Below the pieces are notes generated by a model, which was not told where the DNA came from, searched no databases, and saw only the letters and a program-made list of their open reading frames with translations. From an uncultured Actinomycetes bacterium (GTDB lineage: Bacteria; Actinomycetota; Acidimicrobiia; Acidimicrobiales; Microtrichaceae), in contig CAIYXG010000409.1 of assembly GCA_903930035.1 (NCBI GenBank), positions 1-6,850 of the forward strand: a DNA stretch of 6,850 nucleotides, given 5' to 3'. The translations under genes were made by a program, and so were the position numbers. Below, piece after piece: positions 1 through 5,492 of the stretch (position 1 is its first letter; every line of letters starts with the position of its first letter).

Positions 1-2
1 CG

Positions 3-371
3 GGCGACCTGCGGGCCGACGGGTGGACGGTCGTCCTCCCGGTCGTGCTCGACGACACCCGCATGGAGTTCCGGGACTGGCCCGCCGGCGGCGAGCTGGT
101 GCGGGGACGGTTCCGGGTCCTGGAGCCGGCCACCGGGCCCGTGCGGGAGCCCGACGTGGTGGTCGTGCCGTGCGTCGCGGTCGACGAGCAGGGCAACCGG
201 CTGGGGTTCGGCAAAGGGTTCTACGACCGCGCGCTCGGCCGGGACCCACGACCGCTGGCGGTCGGCGTGGTGTTCGACGAGCAGGTGGTGGGCGACGTCC
301 CCGCCCAGGCGTGGGACGTGCCGCTCGACGTGGTGGTCACCCCCACCCGGGTGGGGCGCCGGCACCGGTGA
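3..371 (+). CDS. fau: 5-formyltetrahydrofolate cyclo-ligase, C-terminal part (5' end outside window)
   Basis: The last 122 codons of an open frame that enters from the left edge and stops at TGA 369-371. Seen: the family's phosphate/ATP-binding signature GNRLGFGKGFYDR (192-230), preceded by a hydrophobic strand DVVVVPCVAVDEQG, and a C-terminal DVPLDVVVTPTR stretch matching the usual 'hD.pvd.ivT' end. Known of the family: a cytosolic ATP-dependent enzyme that converts 5-formyl-THF to 5,10-methenyl-THF and so returns this storage or inhibitory folate to one-carbon metabolism; whole proteins are about 180-200 residues, so roughly a third is missing. A GTG at 45 lies in frame, but coding similarity continues upstream of it, so it is not the start. 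The gene converges on whiB with a hairpin terminator between them. The family assignment is firm; the upstream operon context is not visible. Confidence 0.9.
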   Translation, partial: GDLRADGWTVVLPVVLDDTRMEFRDWPAGGELVRGRFRVLEPATGPVREPDVVVVPCVAVDEQGNRLGFGKGFYDRALGRDPRPLAVGVVFDEQVVGDVPAQAWDVPLDVVVTPTRVGRRHR

Positions 372-383
372 CCGCGCGCGAAA

Positions 384-407
384 GGACCCCGCCGGTCGGC
401 GGGGTCC
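384..407. terminator. Perfect hairpin between convergent genes, probable bidirectional terminator
   Basis: GGACCCCGCC (384-393), loop GGTC, then GGCGGGGTCC (398-407): a 10-bp perfect, almost all-GC stem that starts 12 bases after the cyclo-ligase stop and ends 40 bases beyond the whiB stop. An AAA (381-383) precedes it on the plus strand, which gives a short U-run for minus-strand transcripts; the plus-strand side continues CTCCGTCG with no clear U tract. Its position between two converging 3' ends suits a terminator serving both. Function is inferred from structure and position. Confidence 0.7.
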
Positions 408-447
408 CTCCGTCGTTCAGCCGGGCCGGCGGGCCCGGGCGACCGGC

Positions 448-738
448 TCAGGCCGAGCGGGTCTGCTGCGCCGCACGGGCCAGGGCCCGCTGGCGGCGGA
501 TGCGCCGGCGCTCCCGCTCGGAGAGCCCGCCCCAGATGCCGAACTTCTCGCCGTTGGCCAGCGCGTACTCGAGGCAGTCCTCGCGCACGACGCAGCCCTG
601 GCAGACGCTCTTGGCCTCTTTGGTCGATGCTCCCCGCTCCGGGAAGAACAGGTCGGGGTCGACGCCGAGGCAGTTGGCAAACATCTGCCAGCTCTCGCCG
701 CCGTCCGTGTCAGTGGGCTGTTCCATCTGGTTCTCCAT
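448..738 (-). CDS. whiB: WhiB-family Fe-S transcriptional regulator (WhiB/WhmD/WhiB2-like)
   Basis: A 96-residue protein with the full WhiB signature: Cys23, Cys46, Cys49 and Cys55 (C-X22-C-X2-C-X5-C), expected to ligate a [4Fe-4S] cluster, then the beta-turn GIWGG (67-71) and a basic tail RRRIRRQR (77-84) that contacts DNA. The block NGEKFGIWGGLSERERRR and the DPDLFFPERG segment resemble Streptomyces WhiB and mycobacterial WhmD/WhiB2, which act in sporulation septation or cell division; that subclass is inferred by eye. Known of the family: the proteins bind the primary sigma factor region 4 and alter promoter choice. Start: the frame is open further upstream (to 834), but ATG 738 has AAGGGA six bases before it, and the upstream residues do not look like WhiB. 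A second in-frame ATG four codons on is possible. The gene stands alone; a repeat-rich island lies about 165 bases upstream. Confidence 0.93.
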   Translation of the reverse strand: MENQMEQPTDTDGGESWQMFANCLGVDPDLFFPERGASTKEAKSVCQGCVVREDCLEYALANGEKFGIWGGLSERERRRIRRQRALARAAQQTRSA

Positions 739-744
739 GATGTG

Positions 745-750
745 TCCCTT
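745..750 (-). promoter_or_regulatory. Ribosome binding site of whiB
   Basis: On the minus strand AAGGGA is followed by six bases (CACATC) and then ATG 738. This decides the start in favour of the 96-residue protein over a 128-residue version beginning at 834, which has no comparable site. Confidence 0.65.
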
Positions 751-901
751 GATCCCCCAGCCGATCTGCGGACCGCCCTTGGTCGCTGTTCGGCGATGTT
801 GACGGGCGGTCGTACCGGATCCTTCTCCCGGCACCGCGCCAGCGTCGCACCGTTGCGGGCTGGGCGGGGGTCGGGTCGGGCGCCGGCGGAACGCCTCGAC
901 G

Positions 902-944
902 TGTAATTACATCTGTGTGATTGCACATCTTTGCCGGTCTTTGC
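902..944. promoter_or_regulatory. Palindrome and 10-bp-phased repeat cluster upstream of whiB
   Basis: A locally AT-richer island in otherwise GC-rich DNA, within the 251-bp gap between the VWA gene stop (990) and the whiB start (738). It holds a perfect 10-bp palindrome TGTAATTACA (902-911), an imperfect dyad TGTGTGATTGCACA (914-927, 10 of 14 positions symmetric), and TTGC at 921, 931 and 941, spaced exactly 10 bp. On the minus strand TGTAAT (911-906) matches five of six bases of a TATAAT -10 box, but no convincing -35 box lies above it. Because the only gene reading away from here is whiB, the cluster is most likely its operator or promoter region. The binding protein is unknown. The rest of 739-989 shows no coding sequence or other structure I can support. 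Confidence 0.45.
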
Positions 945-989
945 AGGCCACGCAAGTAGAACTTCGGGTTTCCGGCGGGGTGCGACGGG

Positions 990-2996
990 TCAGCCTCGGC
1001 GGCCGCGGATGAGCTCGCGGCGCTGGGCGATGAAGTCGACGAGCACGTAGTCGCCAAGGTTCTGGGGGTTCGTGAAGAACGCCCTCCCCCGGTTGAGCCG
1101 GGTCATCTGCTCCACGAAGTGCTGCAGGCTGCGGTCCGGGTCGAGCATGAACGTGTTGATGCGGATGCCGGCCCGGGTGCAGCGGGCGACCTCGAGCAGC
1201 GTCGCGTCCACCGTCTCGCGCACCGGCGGGTAGTGGAACTCCGGCTGGCCCCAGGCGTTGATGTGGGCGGTGGGCTCGCCGTCCGTGATCATGATGATCT
1301 GCTTGGTGCCCCGCTGGCGCTCGAGCAGGCCCCGGGCCAGCTGGAAGCCGTGCTGCATGTTGGTGCCGTAGACGAAGTCCCAGCTGACCTCGGGCAGGTC
1401 CTGGTGGCGCAGCACCTGCGCCGACTCGGAGAACCCCACCAGTCCCAGGTAGTCCCGCGGGTACTGCATGGAGATGAGGGCGTGCAGCGCCATGGCGACC
1501 TTCTTGGCCGGCAGGAAGTTGTCACGCATGGGCATGGACAGCGACAGGTCCAGCATGAGCACGGTCGACACCCGCACCTGCTGCTCCGTGCGCTCGACCT
1601 CGAAGTCCTCGGGCGTGAGACGGACGGGGACCCCGGCGCCGCGCAGGACCGCGTTGCGGATCGTGCGGTTGATGTCCAGGTTCATGGGGTCGCCCCACTC
1701 GTAGGGCTTGGTCTCGTAGGTCCGCTCGTGGCCCACGCCCAGCTGCTCGAGCTCGTGGCCGCCCATCTGGTTGCGGTCCAGGTGGCCGAACAGCTCGGCC
1801 AGGGCGTTCTGGCCCAGGCGGCGCAGGCCCTGCGGCGTCAGCTCCAGGCGGCCCTCCCGGTGCTCCACGTACCCGGCCTCCTGGAGCATCCGGAGCGCGT
1901 CCGACAACCGGTCCATCCCGGCGGCCGCCTCGTTGCCCATGAGCTCGCGCACCCGGTCCAGGTCGACCTCGGCCAGCGCACCGGGGTCCCGGACGCCCTG
2001 CAGCATCCGCTCGAGCTGGTCGAGGTCGCCGAGCTGGCCGAGCACGTCGGAGGCCTGCGCCATGTCGAGCGGGTCCATCCCCTCGAACTGGTAGGACGAG
2101 TCCCACCCGGCGCCGGGGAACAGGTCGCGCAGGTTCTGGCCCAGCTGCTCCATCTGCCAGCGCAGGTCCATGTCCTCGAGCAGCTGGTCGCTCAGCGCCT
2201 GCAGCTGCGCCCGCTGCTCCGGCGTCATCGAGTTGAGCATCGCCTGGGCGGCCGCCATGCGCTGGGCCATGACCTCGAGCAGCTCGTCGAGCGTCTGGGG
2301 GTTCTCGGGGAAGAAGTCGCCGTAGCGCTCCATGAAGCCGTCGAAGTCGGGCTCCTTGCCCGCAGCCCGGTCGGCCAGCATCTGGTTGAGCTCGCCGAGC
2401 ATGTCCTTCATGCGGGCCATGTCCTCGGGCGACATGTTCTCCATGGCGCCCGACATCTGGTCCACCGCCTGCTGCATCAGCTGCTCGCGGAGGCGGTCGA
2501 CCAGGCCGTCGAAGCGCTCCTTGGCCTCGGCCGAGGTGAAGTCGTACTGCTCCAGCCCCTTGACCTTGCCCGCCAGGTCCGACGGCAGCATCTCGAGCTC
2601 CATGTGCTTCATGGAGGTCGACTGCGAGGTCAGCTCCTCGCGCCGGGCGTCGCCCGACGCCTGGGCGTCGGCCACCTGCTGGTCGAGCGCGGCGCGCTCC
2701 AGGTCCACCACGGCGTCGAGCTCGTCGCTGATCTCGCCGAACACGCCGCCCAGGTCGAACCGGTCGAGCAGGTCCTGGCGCCGCTCGCGGAGCTGCTCGA
2801 GCATCTCCCGCAGGCCGGCAATGCGGTCGCCGTTGCGGTCCTCGAACCCGTCGCGGAGCAGGCGGCGCAGGGCGTTGTTCAGGTCACCGTGGTAGAGCAG
2901 GTCGTCGGTCAGCTGCTCCATGACGTCGAACGCGTCGACGTCGAAGCCCACCTGCGTCCCGTCCCACGGGGAGTACCGGAACCGGGGCCGGGCCAT
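990..2996 (-). CDS. VWA-domain protein, partner of the adjacent MoxR-like ATPase
   Basis: 668 residues, with no signal peptide or membrane segment, so probably cytosolic. Residues 1-60 are a conserved-looking head (RFRYSPWDGTQVGF). Residues 60-340 are mostly charged helix with many methionines. Residues 363-400 look like a winged-helix unit (LSDALRMLQEAGYVE, then LELTPQGLRRLG). A C-terminal von Willebrand A domain (about 475-655) has an intact MIDAS metal site: DLSLS (Asp483, Ser485, Ser487), Thr545 and Asp572 in ITDGE. Known: VWA proteins encoded beside MoxR/ChlI AAA+ ATPases act with them in chelatase-like metal insertion or protein-complex remodelling. Length and architecture match, from memory, the uncharacterised COG4867 type (M. 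tuberculosis Rv0959). Start: ATG 2996 has AGGA eight bases upstream; the open frame reaches 3245, but that part overlaps moxR and reads as low-complexity Arg/Pro/Ser. It is the second gene of an operon, 25 bases after moxR. The substrate is unknown. Confidence 0.88.
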   Translation of the reverse strand: MARPRFRYSPWDGTQVGFDVDAFDVMEQLTDDLLYHGDLNNALRRLLRDGFEDRNGDRIAGLREMLEQLRERRQDLLDRFDLGGVFGEISDELDAVVDLERAALDQQVADAQASGDARREELTSQSTSMKHMELEMLPSDLAGKVKGLEQYDFTSAEAKERFDGLVDRLREQLMQQAVDQMSGAMENMSPEDMARMKDMLGELNQMLADRAAGKEPDFDGFMERYGDFFPENPQTLDELLEVMAQRMAAAQAMLNSMTPEQRAQLQALSDQLLEDMDLRWQMEQLGQNLRDLFPGAGWDSSYQFEGMDPLDMAQASDVLGQLGDLDQLERMLQGVRDPGALAEVDLDRVRELMGNEAAAGMDRLSDALRMLQEAGYVEHREGRLELTPQGLRRLGQNALAELFGHLDRNQMGGHELEQLGVGHERTYETKPYEWGDPMNLDINRTIRNAVLRGAGVPVRLTPEDFEVERTEQQVRVSTVLMLDLSLSMPMRDNFLPAKKVAMALHALISMQYPRDYLGLVGFSESAQVLRHQDLPEVSWDFVYGTNMQHGFQLARGLLERQRGTKQIIMITDGEPTAHINAWGQPEFHYPPVRETVDATLLEVARCTRAGIRINTFMLDPDRSLQHFVEQMTRLNRGRAFFTNPQNLGDYVLVDFIAQRRELIRGRRG

Positions 2997-3004
2997 GGTG
3001 CAGA

Positions 3005-3008
3005 TCCT
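3005..3008 (-). promoter_or_regulatory. Ribosome binding site of the VWA gene
   Basis: AGGA on the minus strand, eight bases before ATG 2996 and inside the 25-base gap after the moxR stop. It supports the 668-residue start and fits an internal operon gene that depends on Shine-Dalgarno initiation, unlike the first gene. Confidence 0.6.
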
Positions 3009-3021
3009 GCCGAGCCGCTCG

Positions 3022-4458
3022 TCAGACCCGGGACCGGTACTGGGCCCGGCCGGCGGCGGCGTCCTTGTTGAGGCGCTTGGACAGGTGCAGGCCCTCGAGC
3101 ACCAGCTCGACGGCCGAGGCGACCTCGCCCGGGGAGGGGTCGCTCCCGACCAGCTCGGCGACCGGTCCGGCCAGGGTGGGCATCTGGGACAGCAGCTCCA
3201 CGTAGGCGCTGGCCGGGACGTCCTCGCCGGTCTCGACCGGCTCACGGTCCTCGAACGCCTCGACCACCGCGCTCAGCTGGGCCGGCGTGACCCGCTCCTT
3301 GAACACGGCCAGCACGGCCGTGCTGACGACGTGCTCCAGGATCTGGGGCTCCCGGCCCTCCTCGAGCGACTCGATCTCGACCTTGCCGGCCGTCGCGGCG
3401 GGCAGCGCCGCCAGGTCCGACACGCGGGGCACGACCTCGGTCTCTCCCGCCAGCAAGGTGCGGCGGGCGGCGTTGGCCACCATGACCTCGTAGTTGGCGA
3501 CGGACAGGCGCACCGACACGCCGGACCGTTGCGAGATGTGCGGGCTCTGGCGGGCGACGTGGGAGACGGTGGCCACCACGTCGGTCATGAACTCCGGGAC
3601 CGTCACCGAGGCGGCGGCGTCGGCGAACGGCTCGGCCTCCTGGGTGATGATCTGCATCTCGGTCTCGACGTCGAGCGGGTAGTGCGTGCGCACCTGCGAG
3701 CCGAAGCGGTCCTTGAGCGGCGTGATGAGGCGGCCGCGGTTGGTGTAGTCCTCGGGGTTCGCAGTGGCCACCAGCAGGACGTCGAGCGGGAGCCGGACCT
3801 TGAAGCCGCGGATCTGGACGTCGCGCTCCTCGAGCACGTTGAGCAGGCCCACCTGGATCCGCTCGGCCAGGTCGGGCAGCTCGTTGACCGCAAAGACGCC
3901 ACGGTTGGACCGCGGGACCAGGCCGTAGTGCAGCGTGTACTCGTCGGACAGGTAGCGGCCCTCGGCGACCTTGATGGGGTCGACCTCGCCGATCAGGTCG
4001 GCGATCGCGGTGTCCGGGGTGGCCAGCTTCTCGCCGTAGCGCTGCGAGCGGTGGACCCAGGCGACGGGCGTGTCGTCGCCGAGCTCGGCCACCATCGCCA
4101 CCGCGCCGGCCGACACCGGGTGGTAGGGGTCGTCGTTGATCTCGCTGCCCTCGACCACGGGCATCCACTCGTCGAGCAGGTCGACCAGGCTGCGGATCAT
4201 GCGGGTCTTGGCCTGCCCGCGCTCGCCCAGGACGATGATGTCGTGGCCGGCCAGCAGCGCGTTGGCCATCTGCGGGAAGACCGTGTCCTCGTAGCCGAGC
4301 ACCTCGGGGAACAGCGGCTCGCCCCGGCGCAGGCGGGCAGCGACGTTGCGACGCACCTCGGCCTTGACCGGCACCGACTCCCAGCCCGAGTCCCGCAGCG
4401 CCCCGATGGTGGCAGGGAGGTCGGTCGGCGGCACGGGGACGTCGGTCGGTTCGCTCAT
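3022..4458 (-). CDS. MoxR/ChlI-like AAA+ ATPase
   Basis: 478 residues. The AAA+ core occupies about 45-330: Walker A GERGQAKT (78-85, with Ala where Gly normally precedes Lys84), a Walker B-like strand GVFAVNE (187-193, Asn192-Glu193 in place of Asp-Glu), sensor 1 in ATANPEDYTN (Asn234), a probable arginine finger Arg251 in LKDRF, and a sensor-2-like Arg317. The C-terminal 140 residues are helical and family-specific. Known: MoxR ATPases form hexamers and work with VWA proteins to remodel or metallate targets. This subtype is often auto-annotated as Mg-chelatase or sigma-54-interacting, yet it lacks the GAFTGA loop needed to contact sigma-54. It resembles, from memory, M. tuberculosis Rv0958. 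Start: ATG 4458 begins a sensible N-terminus, has no Shine-Dalgarno at normal distance, and sits at leaderless spacing from TACCCT. It is the first gene of the moxR-VWA operon. The cellular target is unknown. Confidence 0.88.
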   Translation of the reverse strand: MSEPTDVPVPPTDLPATIGALRDSGWESVPVKAEVRRNVAARLRRGEPLFPEVLGYEDTVFPQMANALLAGHDIIVLGERGQAKTRMIRSLVDLLDEWMPVVEGSEINDDPYHPVSAGAVAMVAELGDDTPVAWVHRSQRYGEKLATPDTAIADLIGEVDPIKVAEGRYLSDEYTLHYGLVPRSNRGVFAVNELPDLAERIQVGLLNVLEERDVQIRGFKVRLPLDVLLVATANPEDYTNRGRLITPLKDRFGSQVRTHYPLDVETEMQIITQEAEPFADAAASVTVPEFMTDVVATVSHVARQSPHISQRSGVSVRLSVANYEVMVANAARRTLLAGETEVVPRVSDLAALPAATAGKVEIESLEEGREPQILEHVVSTAVLAVFKERVTPAQLSAVVEAFEDREPVETGEDVPASAYVELLSQMPTLAGPVAELVGSDPSPGEVASAVELVLEGLHLSKRLNKDAAAGRAQYRSRV

Positions 4459-4464
4459 GGACGG

Positions 4465-4493
4465 AGGGTACTCCCGTGCCGCTCGCCCGTCCC
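4465..4493 (-). promoter_or_regulatory. Probable leaderless promoter of the moxR-VWA operon
   Basis: On the minus strand TACCCT (4470-4465) fits the actinobacterial -10 consensus TANNNT and occupies exactly -12 to -7 if transcription starts at the A of ATG 4458. Seventeen bases upstream is GGGACG (4493-4488), which keeps the GAC core of a TTGAC -35 box. Together with the missing Shine-Dalgarno, this suggests a leaderless mRNA. Inferred from spacing only. Confidence 0.45.
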
Positions 4494-4516
4494 CCGCGCT
4501 CCCCCGCCCTTTCCGA

Positions 4517-4560
4517 ACTCGTGACGGTGTGGTCCCTGTGCGGACCACACCGTCACGAGT
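4517..4560. repeat. Perfect 19-bp inverted repeat overlapping the prmA stop codon
   Basis: Arms at 4517-4535 and 4542-4560 are exact reverse complements (ACTCGTGACGGTGTGGTCC and its partner) around the six-base loop CTGTGC. The right arm supplies the final codons Asp-Ser-TGA of prmA (stop 4553-4555). On the minus strand the stem is followed by TCGGAAAGGG, so there is no U tract. It probably terminates prmA transcription and separates it from the moxR promoter just beyond, but a dispersed palindromic element inserted at the gene's 3' end is equally possible. Confidence 0.75.
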
Positions 4561-5455
4561 CCGGGGGGAACGGGCGGGTGAGCGTCAGGACCACCCAGCC
4601 GTCCTCGACGGTCGCCTGCCGCTCGACCACCAGGTCCGGCGCCACGGCAAGCACCCGGTCGACCTGGTCCTCCAGTACGCCCGAGGCCACGAGCACGCCG
4701 CCGGGGGCGACGGCCGCAGCCACCGAGGCGCCGATCTCGTCGAAGACGGGCGCCAGCAGGTTGGCCAGCACGAGGCCGAACCCGTTCCGCGGGTGCTTGA
4801 CGAGCCTGACAATGCGGAGACGGTCGCCCAGCCCGTTGACCCTGGCGTTGCTGCGGGTGGCCCGGCGCGCCGCCGGGTCGGTGTCGACGGCGAACAGACG
4901 GTCCGCCCCCAGGGCGAGGGCCGCCAGACCGAGGACGCCGGTGCCAGCACCTACGTCGAGCACGCGAGCTCCGCCGAGCCGGCCCTCGTCGGCGAGCCGG
5001 ACGACCTCGGCCAGGCACCCGAGGGTGGTCGGGTGGGTCCCGGCGCCGAAGGCCTGGCCCGACCAGATCTCCAGGTCGGCGTAGCCGGGTGCCAGCCCGC
5101 TCCGGGCGACGTCGGCCCGGACACCGAGAGGGCGCACCAGGAGGCGGCCCCCGACCGTGTAGGGCACTGCCCGCTGCGGCGGCGGCTCCGGCAGTGGCTG
5201 GACGGTCGCGTGCGGCCACCGCTCCTGCACCTTGTCCACGGCGGCCGCATCCACGTCGGCGACCAGCCACAGGTGGGCGGCCGCGACCGAGCCGGGCTGC
5301 GGGCCCGACCCGTCGTAGATCTTCCACCGCTCGACCACGGCCCCGGCACCGAGCTGGAACAGCGTGTCGGCGACCAGCTCGGCCTCCTCGGGGCGGCACT
5401 CGACGTCGACCAGGACGCGGTCGGCGCCCGCAGCAGCGTCAGGGCCGTCGAACAT
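4553..5455 (-). CDS. prmA: Ribosomal protein L11 methyltransferase-like, PrmA
   Basis: 300 residues, close to the 293 of E. coli PrmA. An N-terminal ferredoxin-like substrate-recognition part (about 12-95, opening DRVLVDVECRPEEAELVAD) is followed by the class I SAM-methyltransferase domain. Diagnostic motifs: GQAFGAGTHPTT (133-144), the PrmA version of G.AFGTG.H.TT; SAM motif I VLDVGAGTGVLG (165-176); acidic Asp191 in FAVDTDP; and LVLANLLAP (228-236) with Asn232. Known: it trimethylates lysines and the N-terminus of ribosomal protein L11 using SAM. Start: ATG 5455 has TACGGT at leaderless spacing and also GGTGA four bases upstream, so either initiation mode works. An in-frame ATG at 5494 would add 13 unconserved residues and overlap the divergent gene, so it is less likely. 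The 3' end lies inside a 19-bp hairpin, which fixes the last two residues. Confidence 0.9.
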   Translation of the reverse strand: MFDGPDAAAGADRVLVDVECRPEEAELVADTLFQLGAGAVVERWKIYDGSGPQPGSVAAAHLWLVADVDAAAVDKVQERWPHATVQPLPEPPPQRAVPYTVGGRLLVRPLGVRADVARSGLAPGYADLEIWSGQAFGAGTHPTTLGCLAEVVRLADEGRLGGARVLDVGAGTGVLGLAALALGADRLFAVDTDPAARRATRSNARVNGLGDRLRIVRLVKHPRNGFGLVLANLLAPVFDEIGASVAAAVAPGGVLVASGVLEDQVDRVLAVAPDLVVERQATVEDGWVVLTLTRPFPPDS

Positions 5456-5456
5456 C

Positions 5457-5485
5457 TCGTCACCGTAGGTCGGGGCGCGTACCGT
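5457..5485 (+). promoter_or_regulatory. Candidate leaderless promoter of the GH2-like gene
   Basis: TCGTCA (5457-5462, four of six matches to TTGACA), a 17-bp spacer, then TACCGT (5480-5485, TANNNT) seven bases before ATG 5493. No clear Shine-Dalgarno precedes that ATG. The -35 half overlaps the prmA -10 box on the other strand, so the two promoters could compete for polymerase. Inferred from spacing. Confidence 0.35.
5462..5467 (-). promoter_or_regulatory. Candidate leaderless -10 box of prmA
   Basis: TACGGT on the minus strand matches TANNNT and lies exactly six bases before ATG 5455, that is at -12 to -7 of a leaderless start. No good -35 hexamer is seen (TCCGCA at 5490-5485 matches three of six bases). 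It shares the 37-bp divergent gap with the neighbouring gene's promoter. Confidence 0.38.
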
Positions 5486-5492
5486 GCGGACC

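Noticed and set aside
705..746. Two GACAC pentamers (WhiA/WhiB-type core) near the whiB start
   Set aside because: A five-base core is too common by chance, and one copy lies inside the coding sequence.
739..834. 32-residue N-terminal extension of WhiB
   Set aside because: Not WhiB-like in sequence and lacking a ribosome binding site, whereas AAGGGA precedes ATG 738.
907..920. BldD-type operator in the whiB upstream region (TTAC...GTGA)
   Set aside because: The half-sites are six bases apart; as I recall the consensus, the spacer should be five, and the central bases do not fit well.
914..927. CRP/GlxR-type site (TGTG...CACA) upstream of whiB
   Set aside because: The half-sites are separated by six bases, not the eight of the TGTGA-N6-TCACA operator.
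1119..3071. 650-codon open frame on the plus strand opposite the VWA gene
   Set aside because: It is the mirror of a high-GC3 gene: rich in Val, Leu, His, Gln and Arg with no domain, while the minus strand carries a clear VWA MIDAS.
3022..4458. Sigma-54 enhancer-binding protein identity for the ATPase
   Set aside because: No GAFTGA loop and no Fis-type C-terminal helix-turn-helix is visible, and a VWA partner gene follows.
2920..4524. 534-codon plus-strand open frame opposite moxR
   Set aside because: Low-complexity composition with no motif; the opposite strand encodes Walker A, sensor and arginine-finger motifs.
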